Position numbers and translations under genes: made by a program. The notes below the pieces were generated by a model. That model had not been told where the DNA came from, ran no database searches, and saw only the letters and a list, made by a program, of their open reading frames with translations. DNA of 64,000 nt from Lonicera japonica (taxonomy: Eukaryota > Streptophyta > Magnoliopsida > Dipsacales > Caprifoliaceae), in assembly GCA_021464415.1 (NCBI GenBank), contig CM038469.1, positions 27,645,736-27,709,735 of the forward strand, read 5' to 3'. Below are positions 32,360 to 45,454 of the stretch, piece by piece. How positions within the stretch are numbered: the stretch's first letter is position 1; each line of letters begins with the position of its first letter.

Positions 32360-35300
32360 TTGTTTTTTTATTGATCTATTATTTTTTATTTATTTATTAA
32401 TCAAAATTAGAATTACATCAACTTTTACATCTCAAATTGGGAATTCCTACCTTATCCATTCTCACAATTCCTTTCAGTACATGAGGCAGTTCATCTAGAC
32501 AATCAAAAGCTTTAGTCTTGTGTCCAATACAACTCAAATTAGCCAACCAACAGCACATCTATTGTTCTCCCTAAAGGATGTGACTTAATCTGTAAACATT
32601 CCAAGGAGTTCCCACCTTTTTACACAAAATATGAACCAGGACCAGTGAATCAACCTTAATACCTACTTCGTGCACACCACTAATAACACACTTTTGCAAG
32701 CCTTGGAATAGAGCCCTAACCTTATCCACCATGTTAGTTTGATTGCCACATCAATCTCCAAATGCCTACACCATATCTACACTACGTGTTCTAAGTATAT
32801 CACCACCACCACCACCACCACTTTGTCCTGGATTGCCTTTTGAACAACCATCCTTGTTCAACTTAACCCAACCAAAACTCAAGTTCTCCCACTGAGTAAC
32901 AACACACGCGGAACACCTACCCTAATGTTCAATAAACCCAGCTCTTTAAGAACTTGAATTTTGCGTCGAACACACTTAGATAAAAAAAAATTACATGACC
33001 TGTAACATTAGCAATAAGAAAGTCACTTGAAACCTCCACACCATCACATTTAGCCTTATTTCTTTGTTTCCAAAGCTCCCAACAGATACAAACATGAACA
33101 AAAGAAAGAATTTCCTTAAAGCAAAGAGTATTAGCTGAGCAAAAGGATTATCCACAAATACGTGCTTTCAAGGGCGTAGGTAGGGAGCCCAGCTGGGCTG
33201 CAACCCACCCCCAATTTTATTTTTTTTGCTTAAAGTGTAGTAACATTTAAAATATTAGCGCAGCCCAACCCACTAAAATTTAATTATAATACCTTAACTC
33301 AGCCCAACCATTTTATAATCTCTTACACCTAATATATAATATGTATACACATTTATTCACTGTTGTTTATAGAAATTTCGTCTTCTTCTTTTTTTAATTT
33401 CAACTTGCAAATAGATTATTACAATTAATAAATAGTTTTATTATTCATGTGTCCATTGATTGTTGTAATGTTATTTATTTATTGATTATTGTTCAATCTC
33501 CATAATATATATTAGTAGGTGGTTGTGGGTCACTACCCTATCCCCTCTTTTAGCTCTTATATTTTTTCCTTACTCTTTCCCTTGTCTCATTTTACAAAAC
33601 AACAATGAATAAGCATTTTAGTGAAGTGAGCATAGTAATAATAATAATAAAAAAAAAAGAAACCGTACAAGTGAAAAAACAATGGCCAATTTTAGTAATG
33701 GAATACTCGTTATTTTTTAAACCTGCAATGGTAAATTTTTTGTTAGTTCCTAAGTTCAAACCTGTTTATTTAAAATTGACTCGCATTCCTTTAAATCAGC
33801 CCACCCCTTACAAAATTCCTGGGTCCGCCCTTGACGTTCTTTACGGACTCACGTTGAGGAAATCCCACAGCCACACACACATTTTGAAGCCAACTGAATA
33901 CCAATCCTATGGACAACATCATTAAGAGGAAGTCGACCTCGTAAAGCTCTCCACATCATAATAGACCATTTAGTAGGGATGTACTGACTCCACAGCAAAT
34001 TAGTAAAAAATAATGAACTTCTCTTCTATCTACAGCAGTACTAAGCAGAGGATAAAGTGAATTTACCATTAGCATTAGCAGTCTATATGCACAGATCCTG
34101 CTTTGTTGAAAGATACGTAACCATTTTCTTCATCTTATCCAACACATGAGGAGCAAGAAGAGTAGCAGACTGATCAAACTTTGCTGAATCTAACAATATC
34201 TCCCCAACAATATGATTTGCCACCTGTACAAGAGGATCACACAGATCAGCCAACCTTAAATCCTGAAGCCATTTATCTTAATGATCCAATCAATCTTCAA
34301 GTCAGCAATCTGCCTAACTTTTGTAATTATGTCCCAAGAAATGGAACCACCTCCTGATCTCACCCCTGCAATATATTTCGTATATTTTTTGTTCATGAAA
34401 TTTGCCCATAAGGACTTGTTGGATTTCATTCTCCACCAGTACTTAACAGAGAAAGCAGAAGAAACATCCTCCATGCTTATAAGACCTAGTCCCCCCTCAT
34501 TAACGGGAAAACAAAGTTCCTTCCATTGAATCCAATGATGTTTCAACCCAAATTCATTTCCCCCCCAAAAGAAATTTGTGAAAACCATTTCAATTCTTTT
34601 CGACTTAGCTTTAGTAGGACTAAAAACAGCTAAAATGTGAAGAGGGATGATTTGAAGCACATGCATAATAAGAACTAGGCTCCCCTCCCCCAAACATAAG
34701 ACAATAATTTTCCTTTCCAACCGCTCAGCTTCTTCTCAATTTTAGCAAGCAAATCACCATAGCTAGTAAAAGTTATTTCTCCCCACAAATAAAGGGCAGC
34801 CCAAATATTTCAAAGGTAGAGCCTTCGGAACATAGCTAGTAACATCAACAATAATAGAAGCTCTAATAGAAGAAGCCTTACTACAAAGAACAAAACAACT
34901 TTTCTCTTTATTAATAGAATGCCCAGACTCCGCTTCACACGTACCAAGAAAGCTCATTAATTTAGTAAGGGAATCCCTAGAACCATTTGTAAAATTACTA
35001 TATCATCAGCAAAAGCTAAATGTGTATCTCTGGACAACCCCTAGGAACCGAGAAAGGCGCAGTTTAATGAGAGCAGACCAACTGTTTTAGCCTTTTACTT
35101 AATACTTTAGAAGCCAGAATGAATAAACTAGGGGATAGAGGGTCCCCTTGTTCGAACACCCCTAGAAGACTTGAAAAAACCCTCTGCATTACCATTTATT
35201 ATAATCAAATACCAACAATTTGAGATAAGCCTCCACACCATATCAATAAATCTTTCACAAAATTCGAATTTCCTAAGAACTTTAGTAATGAAAAGCCAAA

Positions 35301-35460
35301 TGACCATATCACAAGCTTTAGTTAAATCCACTTTTAACACCACATTACACCCTTTAGTCTTGGTATCAAGTTTATGCAACATCTCTTGGGCCAATAGAAC
35401 ATTGTCCACAATACTTCTAGATTTAGTAAAATCACTTTGCTCAGAGGTTTGTGCTGGATT
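32360..35460 (-). mobile_element. L1-type LINE, minus strand, split by a hAT MITE
   Basis: RT begins near 35440 (SIVDNVLLAQEMLHKL, 35128-35409), has the FADD catalytic box at about 34998-35012, continues with LKYLGCPLFVGRN (34763-34957), FFWGGNEFGLKHHWIQW (34256-34720) and a C-terminal RNase H with NKDGCSKGNPGQSGGGG near 32790-32870, where a CAC triplet run lies in the Gly stretch. The 3' end is an A-rich tail read on the minus strand near 32360-32395. Several frameshifts. The insertion at 33169-33834 separates the RT-end and RNase H regions. Confidence 0.8.
33169..33834. mobile_element. hAT-type MITE inserted in the LINE
   Basis: Ends CAAGGGCGTAGG (33169) and GGTCCGCCCTTGA (33834) form short inverted repeats of the CAAGGGCGG type. 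Flanks CGTGCTTT (33161-33168) and CGTTCTTT (33835-33842) match at seven of eight bases, as expected for a hAT eight-base duplication. No transposase. GGGAGCCCAGCTGGGCTGCA just inside the left end is itself partly palindromic. Confidence 0.7.
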
Positions 35461-37755
35461 TTTAGATATGTATTTTACAACAAAACTCAGTGCGAGTTCA
35501 TATTTGTTGTGCTGTAGGCATGTGCATGTCTAGTGGACTTAGATTAATTGAGACAATTGTAATGTTTATTTTTTATTTAAAAATTTATTAGATAATTCCA
35601 TTTGGTCTATCCAACACAATTTAAAATAATTTTTCCTTCAAATACAACTATAATATCATATAATTATAGTCTAGTGGGTTAGGGAGAGAATATAGAGTTC
35701 GAACTATGCACATAGTAAATGCAAGGGGTTCAAGTTTTCAAAATCAAAACATGCACATATTGATTCAGATTATTTTTAATTAGTGTCTCGTGCAATTGAA
35801 TCTCACTTTAAATATCTTATGGATTGTATGAAATATCACACTCTTGACCACCGAGGCAAAGCTCGGATCTCGGCTTTAACTCTTCTTGAACAATGATACA
35901 TACACATAACTTATTAATAACAAATATAAATGGGTGACATTATTGCCAAAGCAATGTACAAGTTTATAAGCATATAATAGAATTTCTCAAAACATTACTA
36001 TACTCTCGTAAAAAGATCAAATATTGCCTTGGCAATATAGCTACCCATGTAAATTCATTTTAACCATGTAATTTTTTCCCTCTTCGAAATTTGATTAGAA
36101 AAATGTAGTTAAAAATTTTAATTAATTTTGAAGTTTTATGTGAAATGTATAACTTTTTTCAAGAAAAAAAGAATATATAAGGCTTATTTAATTTTTTTAT
36201 AAATCTTTTGTATAAACTAATGTGATATCATTCTAACAAACTGGTGGAGCCATTCACTTACTGGGTTATCATCCTTTTTTTATTTGATTAGTCTGACAAA
36301 TCTAGATTTGGCTCCTTTCCATTACACATTTTGATGAGTAACATGTGAAAGAGATAATTATCAAGGGTCAAGATTATAGTAAATAAGAGTTCTAAGCATG
36401 GTGATTTTATTGGTGGAGTAATTTTATTGGGTAACTCTCCCAATTAAACATTGTTCCTTAAAAGGGATTTAAAACTGTCATTAAAGGGGCTTGAGCTTAC
36501 TTGTTTTCGCTATGAATTAACCATGCAAGCATCACCTTCACATAAAGGATTAATTAACTATCTCGTCAAGTGAACAATCATACTATCTGAGCTAAAGCTC
36601 ATTAGTATTGCTGGAGTGATTAAAATCCTAATATTTATCAAACCGTGAAAACTTTTAATATCTTTTCATCTTCTCCGAACCCCTCGCCAGAGAGACACAA
36701 ACATAATATATATATACGTATTGTTAATTTTATGACTTTATTATTTCCAAATTTTGTAGAGTTTGACATATTTTGCTCATTTTTTTACCAACAAAAAACT
36801 AAATGGACTATCCTTGATGGCGATTGCATGTTTTTGCTTACACAACAAAAAAATGAATTACCAAACATGCGATTATAATCATTCGATACAGGAGCATCAT
36901 CACCAATAATTAATTTAGTAGTTTTTTTAATGTAAGTAATAAAGCTATCAAAAAGGACATAATAATATAAAACAAAAATATTACAAAAGAAATCAAGTCA
37001 CAATGAAATATATTCTGATCATAATAGAAAATTTGAATATAATGCAAACGATGATACCTTCCTAATCATATTGATTCTTTGTGATTCACCAAGTTATGTA
37101 CTTTGAAGATGTGCAAAAAAAATTCACTTTCAAAAGTCTGAAAATTTGAATCGTGTTATCAAATAATATATATATATAACTATATCCATGTACATTTTAA
37201 TGATTGGATGAACATATCAATGATTTTGATTATTGATATGTGGCTAGATGATTAAAGAATGACTGATTTAGAGAGAAGTTGACAGTCACACAAGGGTTGA
37301 ACGATGAATATATGGGAGAATGAATAAGCAAAAAAAAAAGAAGCCAAATTGTCAAACTAGGAAAGCATATATGAGCTACTTTGGGCTCCCAGCAATTGGG
37401 CCCATGTAAGTTTAGCTTGGCAACCAAAATAAGCCCATATAAAAAATAAACACCGATGGGACAAAATAAGTTAGACGTCCCAACCAAACAAGAATCCACA
37501 AAGCCATTTCACCCAAATCCACCAAACCTTTGAAAAAAGTAACAAAGAATATCCTCTTGGTTAACACACCACCGAAAAGACGAAACAATACTATTGAGAA
37601 GAATAATTTGTTTGAAGACGCTGATTCAGACATATTTAAAGTAATGGTAGCTAAAGCTAACTACTTACAAAAGCTTGCAGGATAACAAAATACTTACGTT
37701 GATTTCAAAATTCAAAGGTTACCTAGATTCACGGAGCATGTTTCAAACTCAAACC
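35461..37755. other. Long AT-rich intergenic stretch
   Basis: No gene recognised. One possible SINE-like piece has TAGTCTAGTGG (35667-35677, matching an A box) and GAGTTCGAACT (35695-35705, near B box). Minus-strand open stretches at 37230-37633 are hydrophobic by chance composition and have no domain. Confidence 0.45.
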
Positions 37756-37974
37756 CTATCTTGATGAGTTTAGTTGTAAAATAATAAAAAAGGAGGAACG
37801 TATCAGAGAGGACAATGCATATAAATTAGTTGAGGATAACGCAATTGTGAGAATCCGCAAATGCGACTCCTGGGTCTCAATCCCGTGTTTGGGCGTCTGA
37901 AACGTCGGAACCGATTCCGTCGTTCCATTTGCTTCTAGGTGTTGATGATTCATATTATCTATCTCTAAATGCAA
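37756..37974 (-). pseudogene. Start of gag-like ORF next to a third LTR family
   Basis: Read on the minus strand this 72-codon open stretch follows the LTR end and primer-site-like TTGCGACTC at 37996. The predicted peptide (MHLEIDNMNHQHLEANGTTE..) has the low-complexity look of an LTR-element leader or gag start but no diagnostic motif. The element is cut off to the left. Confidence 0.3.
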
Positions 37975-39013
37975 AGGGGTTCGTTTAGAGTCGCAAGTAC
38001 GCTTTACGAGAAAATGGATAAAAGGGTTATGTAAGAGGAAAGGCTACAAATAAGTCTTTCTTTACACGTTTGTCTACGAAATCAGGATTCTATAGGTTTG
38101 GGAAACTATGTTACGGATTGGGAAGGTGTTAAGCACATATTCTGCCCTTTCGGTCTCTAGTGGCTTTATATGTTTATTCTATGTTGAAAAACTTGGATGC
38201 TTTTACTAACAGTCTACTACTTCCCGAACAAGAAACCCTAATTTTGAAAAACGAAGAAAGGGATAAAAACCTTTGTGTTCCGTGATCCGATTATTTTGGT
38301 TTTGAAAATACAGTGCAAATGACAAATGTTTTATGTTTAAAAGAGGTATTTCGGCATTGATTCCTCAGATAACAATGTCGGTTTTCTCGTGCTGATTACT
38401 TTGGAAAAGTTCGGATCTTGATCGGAACTAATTTAATATGAAATTTGAACTCTTTGAGGGGAGTTCTATCAAATATATCGCAGTCTATGGGAAAGACGAG
38501 ACATGACTGAATTTAATTCTCAAGTAAGTTCTATCAGTCTGGGTTTTCAAAACTTAATTTTATCCGGACGATAATGTTCTTACTTTTCTGATTTTGCAAA
38601 TGATTTTATCAGGGTTTTGTTTTGAAAACAGTAGATTATTTTGTAACTTGACAATAAGTTTATTCAAATAAAATGTTGACAGAATAACAAGTACGTAATA
38701 AAATAAGTACACATGTATCTAATTTTAAATACTAAAAGATACTTTATTTACCTTCCCGACGAGAAATATAATAATAAGGGAGAAAATATAATACGACAAA
38801 GAAACATCTGGTGATAATAAGCTTTTCCTTTTCAAATATTTCCTAAAACTCGATTCTAGAAGTGGTACACACCAAGTGTCGAGTAAATATTTGATAATTC
38901 TTCAGAAATCAGACAATCGTAGAATGTAGTTGATGAAAGACCATTAAATCAGATAGAAAGCTTAGAACTCTTAGATCCCAAGTTGCTGCCTTTGAACCCT
39001 TGGGGGTGTTGGC

Positions 39014-39023
39014 CTATTTATAG
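39014..39023 (-). promoter_or_regulatory. TATA box of third-family LTR
   Basis: CTATAAATAG on the minus strand, immediately downstream of the palindrome array. The spacing fits a U3 promoter. Confidence 0.5.
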
Positions 39024-39037
39024 TGTTGGGGGAGGAT

Positions 39038-39223
39038 TGTCGCGCGACATTTATCCAGAAAAGGCAAGTGTCGCGCGACATTTGGATTAATGTCGCGCGA
39101 CAAACGGCGGAAGTGACCCTTTTGACAGATTGATTTGTCAAAAAGTGGTTGGTCTGTGTTTAGGGAACTTATCGCTCGATATAAGAGAGATTGTCGTGCG
39201 ACATACTGGTTTGTCGCGTGATA
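39038..39223. promoter_or_regulatory. Array of TGTCGCGCGACA palindromes
   Basis: Perfect copies at 39038-39049, 39069-39080 and 39091-39102. Diverged copies at 39170-39181 (TATCGCTCGATA), 39192-39203 (TGTCGTGCGACA) and 39212-39223 (TGTCGCGTGATA). Half of the changes are C-to-T or G-to-A at CpG, as in methylated sequence. Confidence 0.65.
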
Positions 39224-39366
39224 ATCCACCTTAACAACATGTTTGTTTAGCCAACAAACCCCTCGGGAGCAGTTTCGGGTGTTCGAGTAGGCCCCGGACT
39301 CCAAAAATTGTGCTTTTTCGATAGTTGTTAGGGTTCTTACGGGGATCATGGATTGGGGTGTCTACA

Positions 39367-40489
39367 ATAATCGCTACTTTCAAATTTTCCCCCATTCAAA
39401 ATTAAAAGACGCAACAACAGGACGTCATCTAAAGCCCTAATATTTTACACATTTTAGAGTTATTATCAAGTATATATACCATGTGAGGTACTTCTATAAA
39501 ACCATACCATAATGAAGAATATATATGAGTTAGTTTAGACCAATAATGAAGATTATATAGTGAGATTATACCCTCTTTTTACACGGGTCTTGATTACCCA
39601 CACAGAATCCATCGAATTAAAAATGTATGATGCTATGCACTATATTCAATAACTGTTATAAACAAAAATTATTAGATAGTCATGTTAGTGAACCTTAAAC
39701 TTACATTGCATTTTAGGTTATGTTACATTGCATAAGTTCAAGGTTAATAATAGTGCAGTAATGATACAATCTAAGCATAGGTTTACAGTTTAACAAAAAA
39801 TATATATAAATAAGGGTTACATCTTAACTCAATGAACCATACCTTATAATGCAAATGTTTTTCCTACAAATGGTAAAACAGAGTACAACAGAGCTGAGAC
39901 GTAGCCCATGAAAGTGAATGAGAATAAACCTTTACCGATGAAGGTAATTGAAAAACCAAACATTAATAAATATGTTTACCATATTTTAACAAATAAGTAA
40001 CTAAAATAAATGCCTCTCTACTCATGTATCAGCTAAAAAATATGAAGAAAATGGAGCATTTAATTTGGCAATAAAAGACAGGGCATCACAACAACATGAA
40101 AGTAGCTCAAGAAGGATTGGGGACAACCAACGACATGCTGGGGTAATTAACAAACAAATAATGTATAATCATTTAAACCCCTTATGTGTATTTTTATAAA
40201 TCTTTTATGTCTAAAATTAATGGATCACGACAAGAATGATATGGCAAGTAAAACGGCACAATGATCAATAAAATGAAATAATTTATAAATAATACGGATC
40301 ATAACTATATGGTTGATAATTGTTTCAATTAGATAACATTCCTCATATATGAAGTTCTGATCCACTAATAGAATATATAGAACCGTTTTGCATCAACTAG
40401 ATTCACAGTTATTATCCAATTGAGTTATGAATATTATAACAATTACAAATAATACATATATGAGGAATAACAGTTTAAAGATTATCCTA
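39367..40489. other. AT-rich intergenic, nothing recognised
   Basis: No coding or repeat signal that I can support. Confidence 0.5.
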
Positions 40490-43400
40490 ATGATTTACAA
40501 GGGACCTATGGAATAATCATCAGCAAGAAAGACCAATACTCTTTTATAGCCTTTAAGAAATTACTTCCAGACTTACCAAACATAGGTTTTGGAAAGCAAT
40601 ATGAGGAAGTACTGAAGACAACTCCTTTCTGGAAATTGTACAAGTCATACAAAGATTGCTTAGTAACAGAAGCCTCAAAATCAGACAAGATGCTACTTAA
40701 ACTAATATAGTGTTTCAACAAGGAAGAGAATGCCTTCTGGATTGGAGGACAGTTCTTGAAGTTCACCCCATCACACATGTCTGGATTGCTAGGGCTACTA
40801 AATGAAGGAACACAACTAAAATTTCACACAAAGGATGATATGAAGGCATGTTACGAAAAGCGATACTTTGTAGGATTGAGGTAGCTGCGACTAATAAACA
40901 TGACGCATGCACTAAAGCTGGTTCTAAAAAGAACTAGAGACGAAAATCTGAATGTCACAGTACTATTACTATGCCTCTACTTATGCACCACATTATTGTT
41001 CGCTAATACAAGGAACAATATAGCTTGGTTCATACAGAATTGGATGGGGGATCTCAATAAGATTTCAACATACAATTGGTCACAAGCAATGTATGAGGGG
41101 CTAATAGATGATCTCGTGATGAAAGAGAAAATACAGTCATCTATCACTAGATGTACAATCCTTCTAGTGGTAAGAAAATTGAACATAAAGTACATAGATT
41201 GTTCAAATAATAAACAAAACTGACTTTTAAAACTAATCAAGAGTGAAATTAAAGTACATGTCTGGCTAAGTGAAGCAATAACATTGACCAATTTCAAAAC
41301 TCAGAGGTACATGCCTATATAAATCAACATTAAAACACATATATAGTACTTAATGAGACAAAATAACTTATATATTAATTATTGTATTGATGGCTTCATG
41401 ATAGGTTCGACTTGGAACAAGCATAATGGATGATAAAGATGATATAAATAAAACACACACTGAAAATATGATCGAGGGTCCATACACAAAGACCCCAGAA
41501 TATAAGGGTCAAAGGTACATTGACGACAAGAATAAATCTAGAAGCCATGAAAAAAAAATATTAGCTTTAAAGAATCAAAGGATAAAACTGTTGAAAAATA
41601 TTCCAATCTAATCAAGGTATAAAAACAGTAAACTCACAGCCCATATTGTATAATGTTATGCAATAAGATTATAAAAGAAATTAATCAAAAAATTGTCAAA
41701 TTTGCAAGATCTGAAAGAAAATCCAGGAAACATAGAGAAGAATGATAAGAACAAACAAGAAAATTAATCCCATTCGAAGACACGTTACATCAGGAATAAA
41801 AAGGAGAGAAAAATGCTTTAACATTATTGGAGATATAGAAGAGGATGAGAAGGATGTTTCATTTGCAAAAATGACATCGAGCATTAGCTCATCAAAGGCT
41901 ATTCAGATTCCTTTTAATGAAGATGTCCTGGCATTGCAAAAACAACTGTAGACGAAGTTGAAAAGAAAAACATTCAGTCAACTTATCACCCCACAAGGCC
42001 ACAGGTGCCCAAGGATTGAAATAATACTAAAATATAAGGAAAATAATATGAATGAACCACAACATCTCGCCTCCCCCGAACAACATGCCTAGTAATTTTA
42101 TTGATAATGATATCATAGATCATTTTTTGCCTGCTGCCAAATCTAAAATGGACATTACTGGGGAGAAGGTAAATGATCAGTTACCATCCTTAAGGTAATA
42201 GAAATAATGCGTCACGATTAAAAAAACGGAAGCTATTGAAGAAAACCCTAAAAATGGCAATGATATGAATTGTCGAAAGGCAACAATAGTCATCCAAATG
42301 AAGAACATGTCAACCATAAACATAATCTGCCTAAGGAGAAAGATGACGGACATTTGAAAAAATGAATTAGACTGGATAATTGAAACAACAGTTTCAGATG
42401 ATGGATTGTATTTCAATTAGAATTATAGATTAGAAAAAGCCTTGGACAGAGACGATGAAGTCAATAACAACATGACAATGATAAAATCAATGGTCGAGGT
42501 AGGCATGCCAACACTTCAACAGATTCATAATCGGAAGAATTAGACATGGAGGAAATAGTCGAACGAACAACGATCCAACGCATATGATGGAGGCCAGCAT
42601 GTGATGTAACGTATGTAAAGCGTCTAGAATATGACAGGGCAATACAAAATAACAGGGACATGCGTAATAAAAAGATCGTGAAATATTATCATTTTTAGAT
42701 TGAATCAAATCATAACTACCATTTGAGTATAAGGCAAACAAGCGATGAGAATAAGCGACGTATCGAACATCTTATGCAGACCTCAAATGGGTAAGATCAT
42801 TTAATAGCAAGCTGTAGGAAAAAATGAAAAACTCACTCAAAAAGTGGTTCACTTGGAAATCAAGGTGGCATCAAAAGAGCGCGAACTATTAGCTGTTAGG
42901 ATGATGAATCAGAAACACAAATTTATCAATCAACACAGCATTGCCCTCGTATAAAATACTGTTGTAGGAGCTAAATAATGCTTCAAGCAGTGGAGTAAAT
43001 GAAAACCCTCTGTTGAATGGCAATAACACAAAAAGCATGCAAAGAATTGAAGAATTTAAAGTTGAGCTACTTCTAGTCAAAGGGAAACTATTTTTATGCG
43101 AGTAGTAAATTCGATCAATACAACAAGACAAAATAAATCAACTGGCAGAATTAGAGAAAATATACATTGTTGTGCAAAAGGAGTTGAATGATAAGAAGCA
43201 TGCAAATAAAATAATGAGAGATATGTGCATGATACTATGCCTAAAATCTGATGAGGCATAGGAAAAATGTTTTGAGCTAAGCAAAAGCGAAGGAGTTTTC
43301 AGGGAACAATTATCATATGCTAACCAGATGTATGAAGAACAAATCTTCAAGATGCAAGTAGTTCAAGCAAGGATAGAAATAGTACAGCCATCATTGCTCA

Positions 43401-43729
43401 AAAAGAGTGTTATAATTTCCCTGCCAACCATGATAAAAAAGATGAGAGCCCGACATAAGGAAAAATGGGAGAGGAAAAAGAGAAAAATAGTAAATTATTT
43501 TGAACCAACACTAGTTATACAAGTTTTAAAATTAGATACTATTGTGAGCGGAAATAAATCTACAAGAATAAAACATGTTGCCTCCAAAATAAAAGGTAAA
43601 AGATTGTGGAGGAACCAAGATTAATTGACGATGAAATAGATGACACAGAAGTGGAGTTGGCACCAGTGAATAATGCGAGGAACCTCAATCTAAACAAGTT
43701 ATGGATTATTGTTGGTCGAATTTTAGCCC
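40490..43729 (+). pseudogene. DUF1985-like N-terminal part of a Ulp1-type element gene
   Basis: A conceptual frame across 40490-41220 carries 'FAFKKLLPDLP'-like and 'FTPSHMSGLLGLLNEGT' segments and then VTVLLLCLYLCTTLLFANTR..WSQAMYEGL (40900-41223), the pattern of the plant DUF1985 / plant-mobile-domain region (…LLLCLYLF..FF…, YNWA.A…L). In-frame stops lie at about 40710 and 40882. Further open pieces at 41426-41611, 41742-41951 and 43328-43624 are Lys/Glu-rich and may be later exons. Such proteins are often fused to Ulp1 peptidase and are carried by Mutator-like elements. The matching C-terminal part is at 52216-53680, beyond two retrotransposon remnants. Confidence 0.4.
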
Positions 43730-43915
43730 TACAGGTTGAATTTTTGTTTAAACGAACTCCACATGCCCGAATTTTATCAAATGGCCTTTTATTTCAAGAA
43801 AAGTTTTTAATTAATTGAGATTTTTATATTTCAAACCCGCCGTCGCGCACTGCATCGGTGATTAACCAGGTCCCAAAGGTGAAAATCTCAGAACGGGATT
43901 CGGGGCGTCACAAGT

Positions 43916-43926
43916 TGGTATCAGAG
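43916..43926 (+). other. Primer binding site of gypsy derivative
   Basis: TGGTATCAGAG, perfect match to the usual plant initiator-Met site, three bases after the LTR end CACA. Confidence 0.85.
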
Positions 43927-45441
43927 GTATATGTCCAATTTTCTTTGCGGGGTCATAGGTAGATACACAGTTTGGTTGAGTGTTTCGGATGTATCTTGAC
44001 TGAGTCACGATTTGTTCTGCGTTAGGAATCGTTCGATCATGTCTTAAACCTTTGTATCTTATTCATTGTGTATTCAATTCCTTTGGAAGGATTCACCTCA
44101 GCGTAGTAAGTGCTGTCTTTCTTTCTAACATAAGTGTTGACGCGGGTACCGACCCTACTTTGGGAATAGTGGGAAAGGTTCATTGAGCTATTTAGACCAA
44201 CTAGTTAGGGATCTTTTACTTTGGTCCGTGTGCCTCTAGCATGGAGCGTAAGCCTCCAGTCCATACCCGTTCCTTGGCTGAGTCATTTGAGCATTGTAGG
44301 AGACGATGTCCCTCTTGAGCGAGTGAGATTATTCGGATTGTAAACGGCATGGAGCCGTTAGCCAAGCATCGTTGTCGAAAGTCAATCGTGAGATGTGAGA
44401 AGGTTCTCCTATTCGTAGTCATGTTTCTAGACAAGGGGTGAATTGTTTGATCAGAGTGGCGTAGCAGTAGCGTAGTGGAGCTAATAGATTATATACTAAT
44501 GGGTCATTGTATGAATCGTGCCTTTCAGTTAGGGCAAGTTTTGGGAATAAGGTAATCTCACTTTGTTTCACTCTATTTATATCGATTTCCCCATGAATTG
44601 CTTCGTATCGTTTGTATTATAATTGTATTATTTCGATGAGAATCCATTATATTTCTTGAGGTGTGTTTTTGTATTCGGGACAAGTTTTACTTCTAAGTTA
44701 ACATTGGGCAACTGTTGAGTTATATTTTAGTCAACCGCCTAATCAACGAATGACTAATATATAAATCAACAGTCTTCTGTCGCCAACGGGAAGTGAAATG
44801 TGGCTTACTAGTGTGAGTGGCCAGTTCCATCCTTTATATTCACCCTGTATGTTTCTTTGATTCCAACGGATGGATCCCACACTCTCTAATTCTTAGTTTG
44901 GAGTGATCTAGCTTGATTGCTTTTGTTTTTCCCAAGTTTTATTACGTTTGGATTCGTGGAAACTAGATTGCGAGATTTATTGCATTGACGATATTATAAT
45001 TTATGGATGCATTTTGAGAGCGTTGCTCGTTTTGGTTTGGTATTTCATACCTTGGATTATGGATTGAGAATTGTGAATCTTAATACTTTGGGTTGGTGGG
45101 TTGAGGGTTATGGATTTTTGGTATGTAGAACTTTTCAATTGGCAATCCATATTGCGTGTTTAGTGATCAAGCTCACTTCAAGTTCCAGATTATGGAGTGA
45201 TTTTATAGTATTAAGGGTTATGTGCCTCGTCGCATGGGTATACCATATTAATAATCATTCTTACGAGAGTGTGTTAAAGGGTCCTAGTCTCGTTGTTCCA
45301 TTTCCTTGCCATTCATTAAGTTCTAATTAACTCGTGGCCGTGGTTCTTTGTTTAAGGAGGGGAGACCACGCAAGACTTCGAACACGTGCATTTTTTTACC
45401 TCATACCCCCTTCCATCAAAATTTCGAGGACAAAATTGTTT

Positions 45442-45454
45442 AAGGAGGGGGGAT
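45442..45454 (+). other. Polypurine tract of gypsy derivative
   Basis: AAGGAGGGGGGAT, next to the 3' LTR start TGTAATACC. Confidence 0.85.

Larger units (their letters stand above)
37997..39366 (-). repeat. Third-family LTR (probably gypsy), minus strand
   Basis: On the minus strand it starts TGTAGACACCCCAATCC at 39366 and ends near 37997, followed by TTGCGACTCTAAACGA, which resembles the TGGCGACTCTGCTGGGGA primer site (tRNA-Arg) of some plant gypsy elements. Length about 1.37 kb. It contains five TGTCGCGCGACA-like palindromes (39038-39223) and, 15 bases downstream on the minus strand, a TATA box CTATAAATAG (39014-39023). The second LTR is not in the window. Confidence 0.5.

Noticed and set aside
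35695..35705. tRNA gene
   Set aside because: Only box-like sequences are seen; no cloverleaf with acceptor stem can be drawn.
37230..37633. Minus-strand hydrophobic open stretches of 73 to 89 codons
   Set aside because: No start context, no domain and composition-driven; overlapping frames are equally open.
39038..39223. CRISPR-like or satellite array
   Set aside because: Units are short palindromes with irregular spacing inside an LTR of a plant genome; no CRISPR context.
45007..45330. 107-codon open stretch in the interior of the gypsy derivative
   Set aside because: No domain, hydrophobic and aromatic bias from TG-rich composition, and not in the place of gag or pol.
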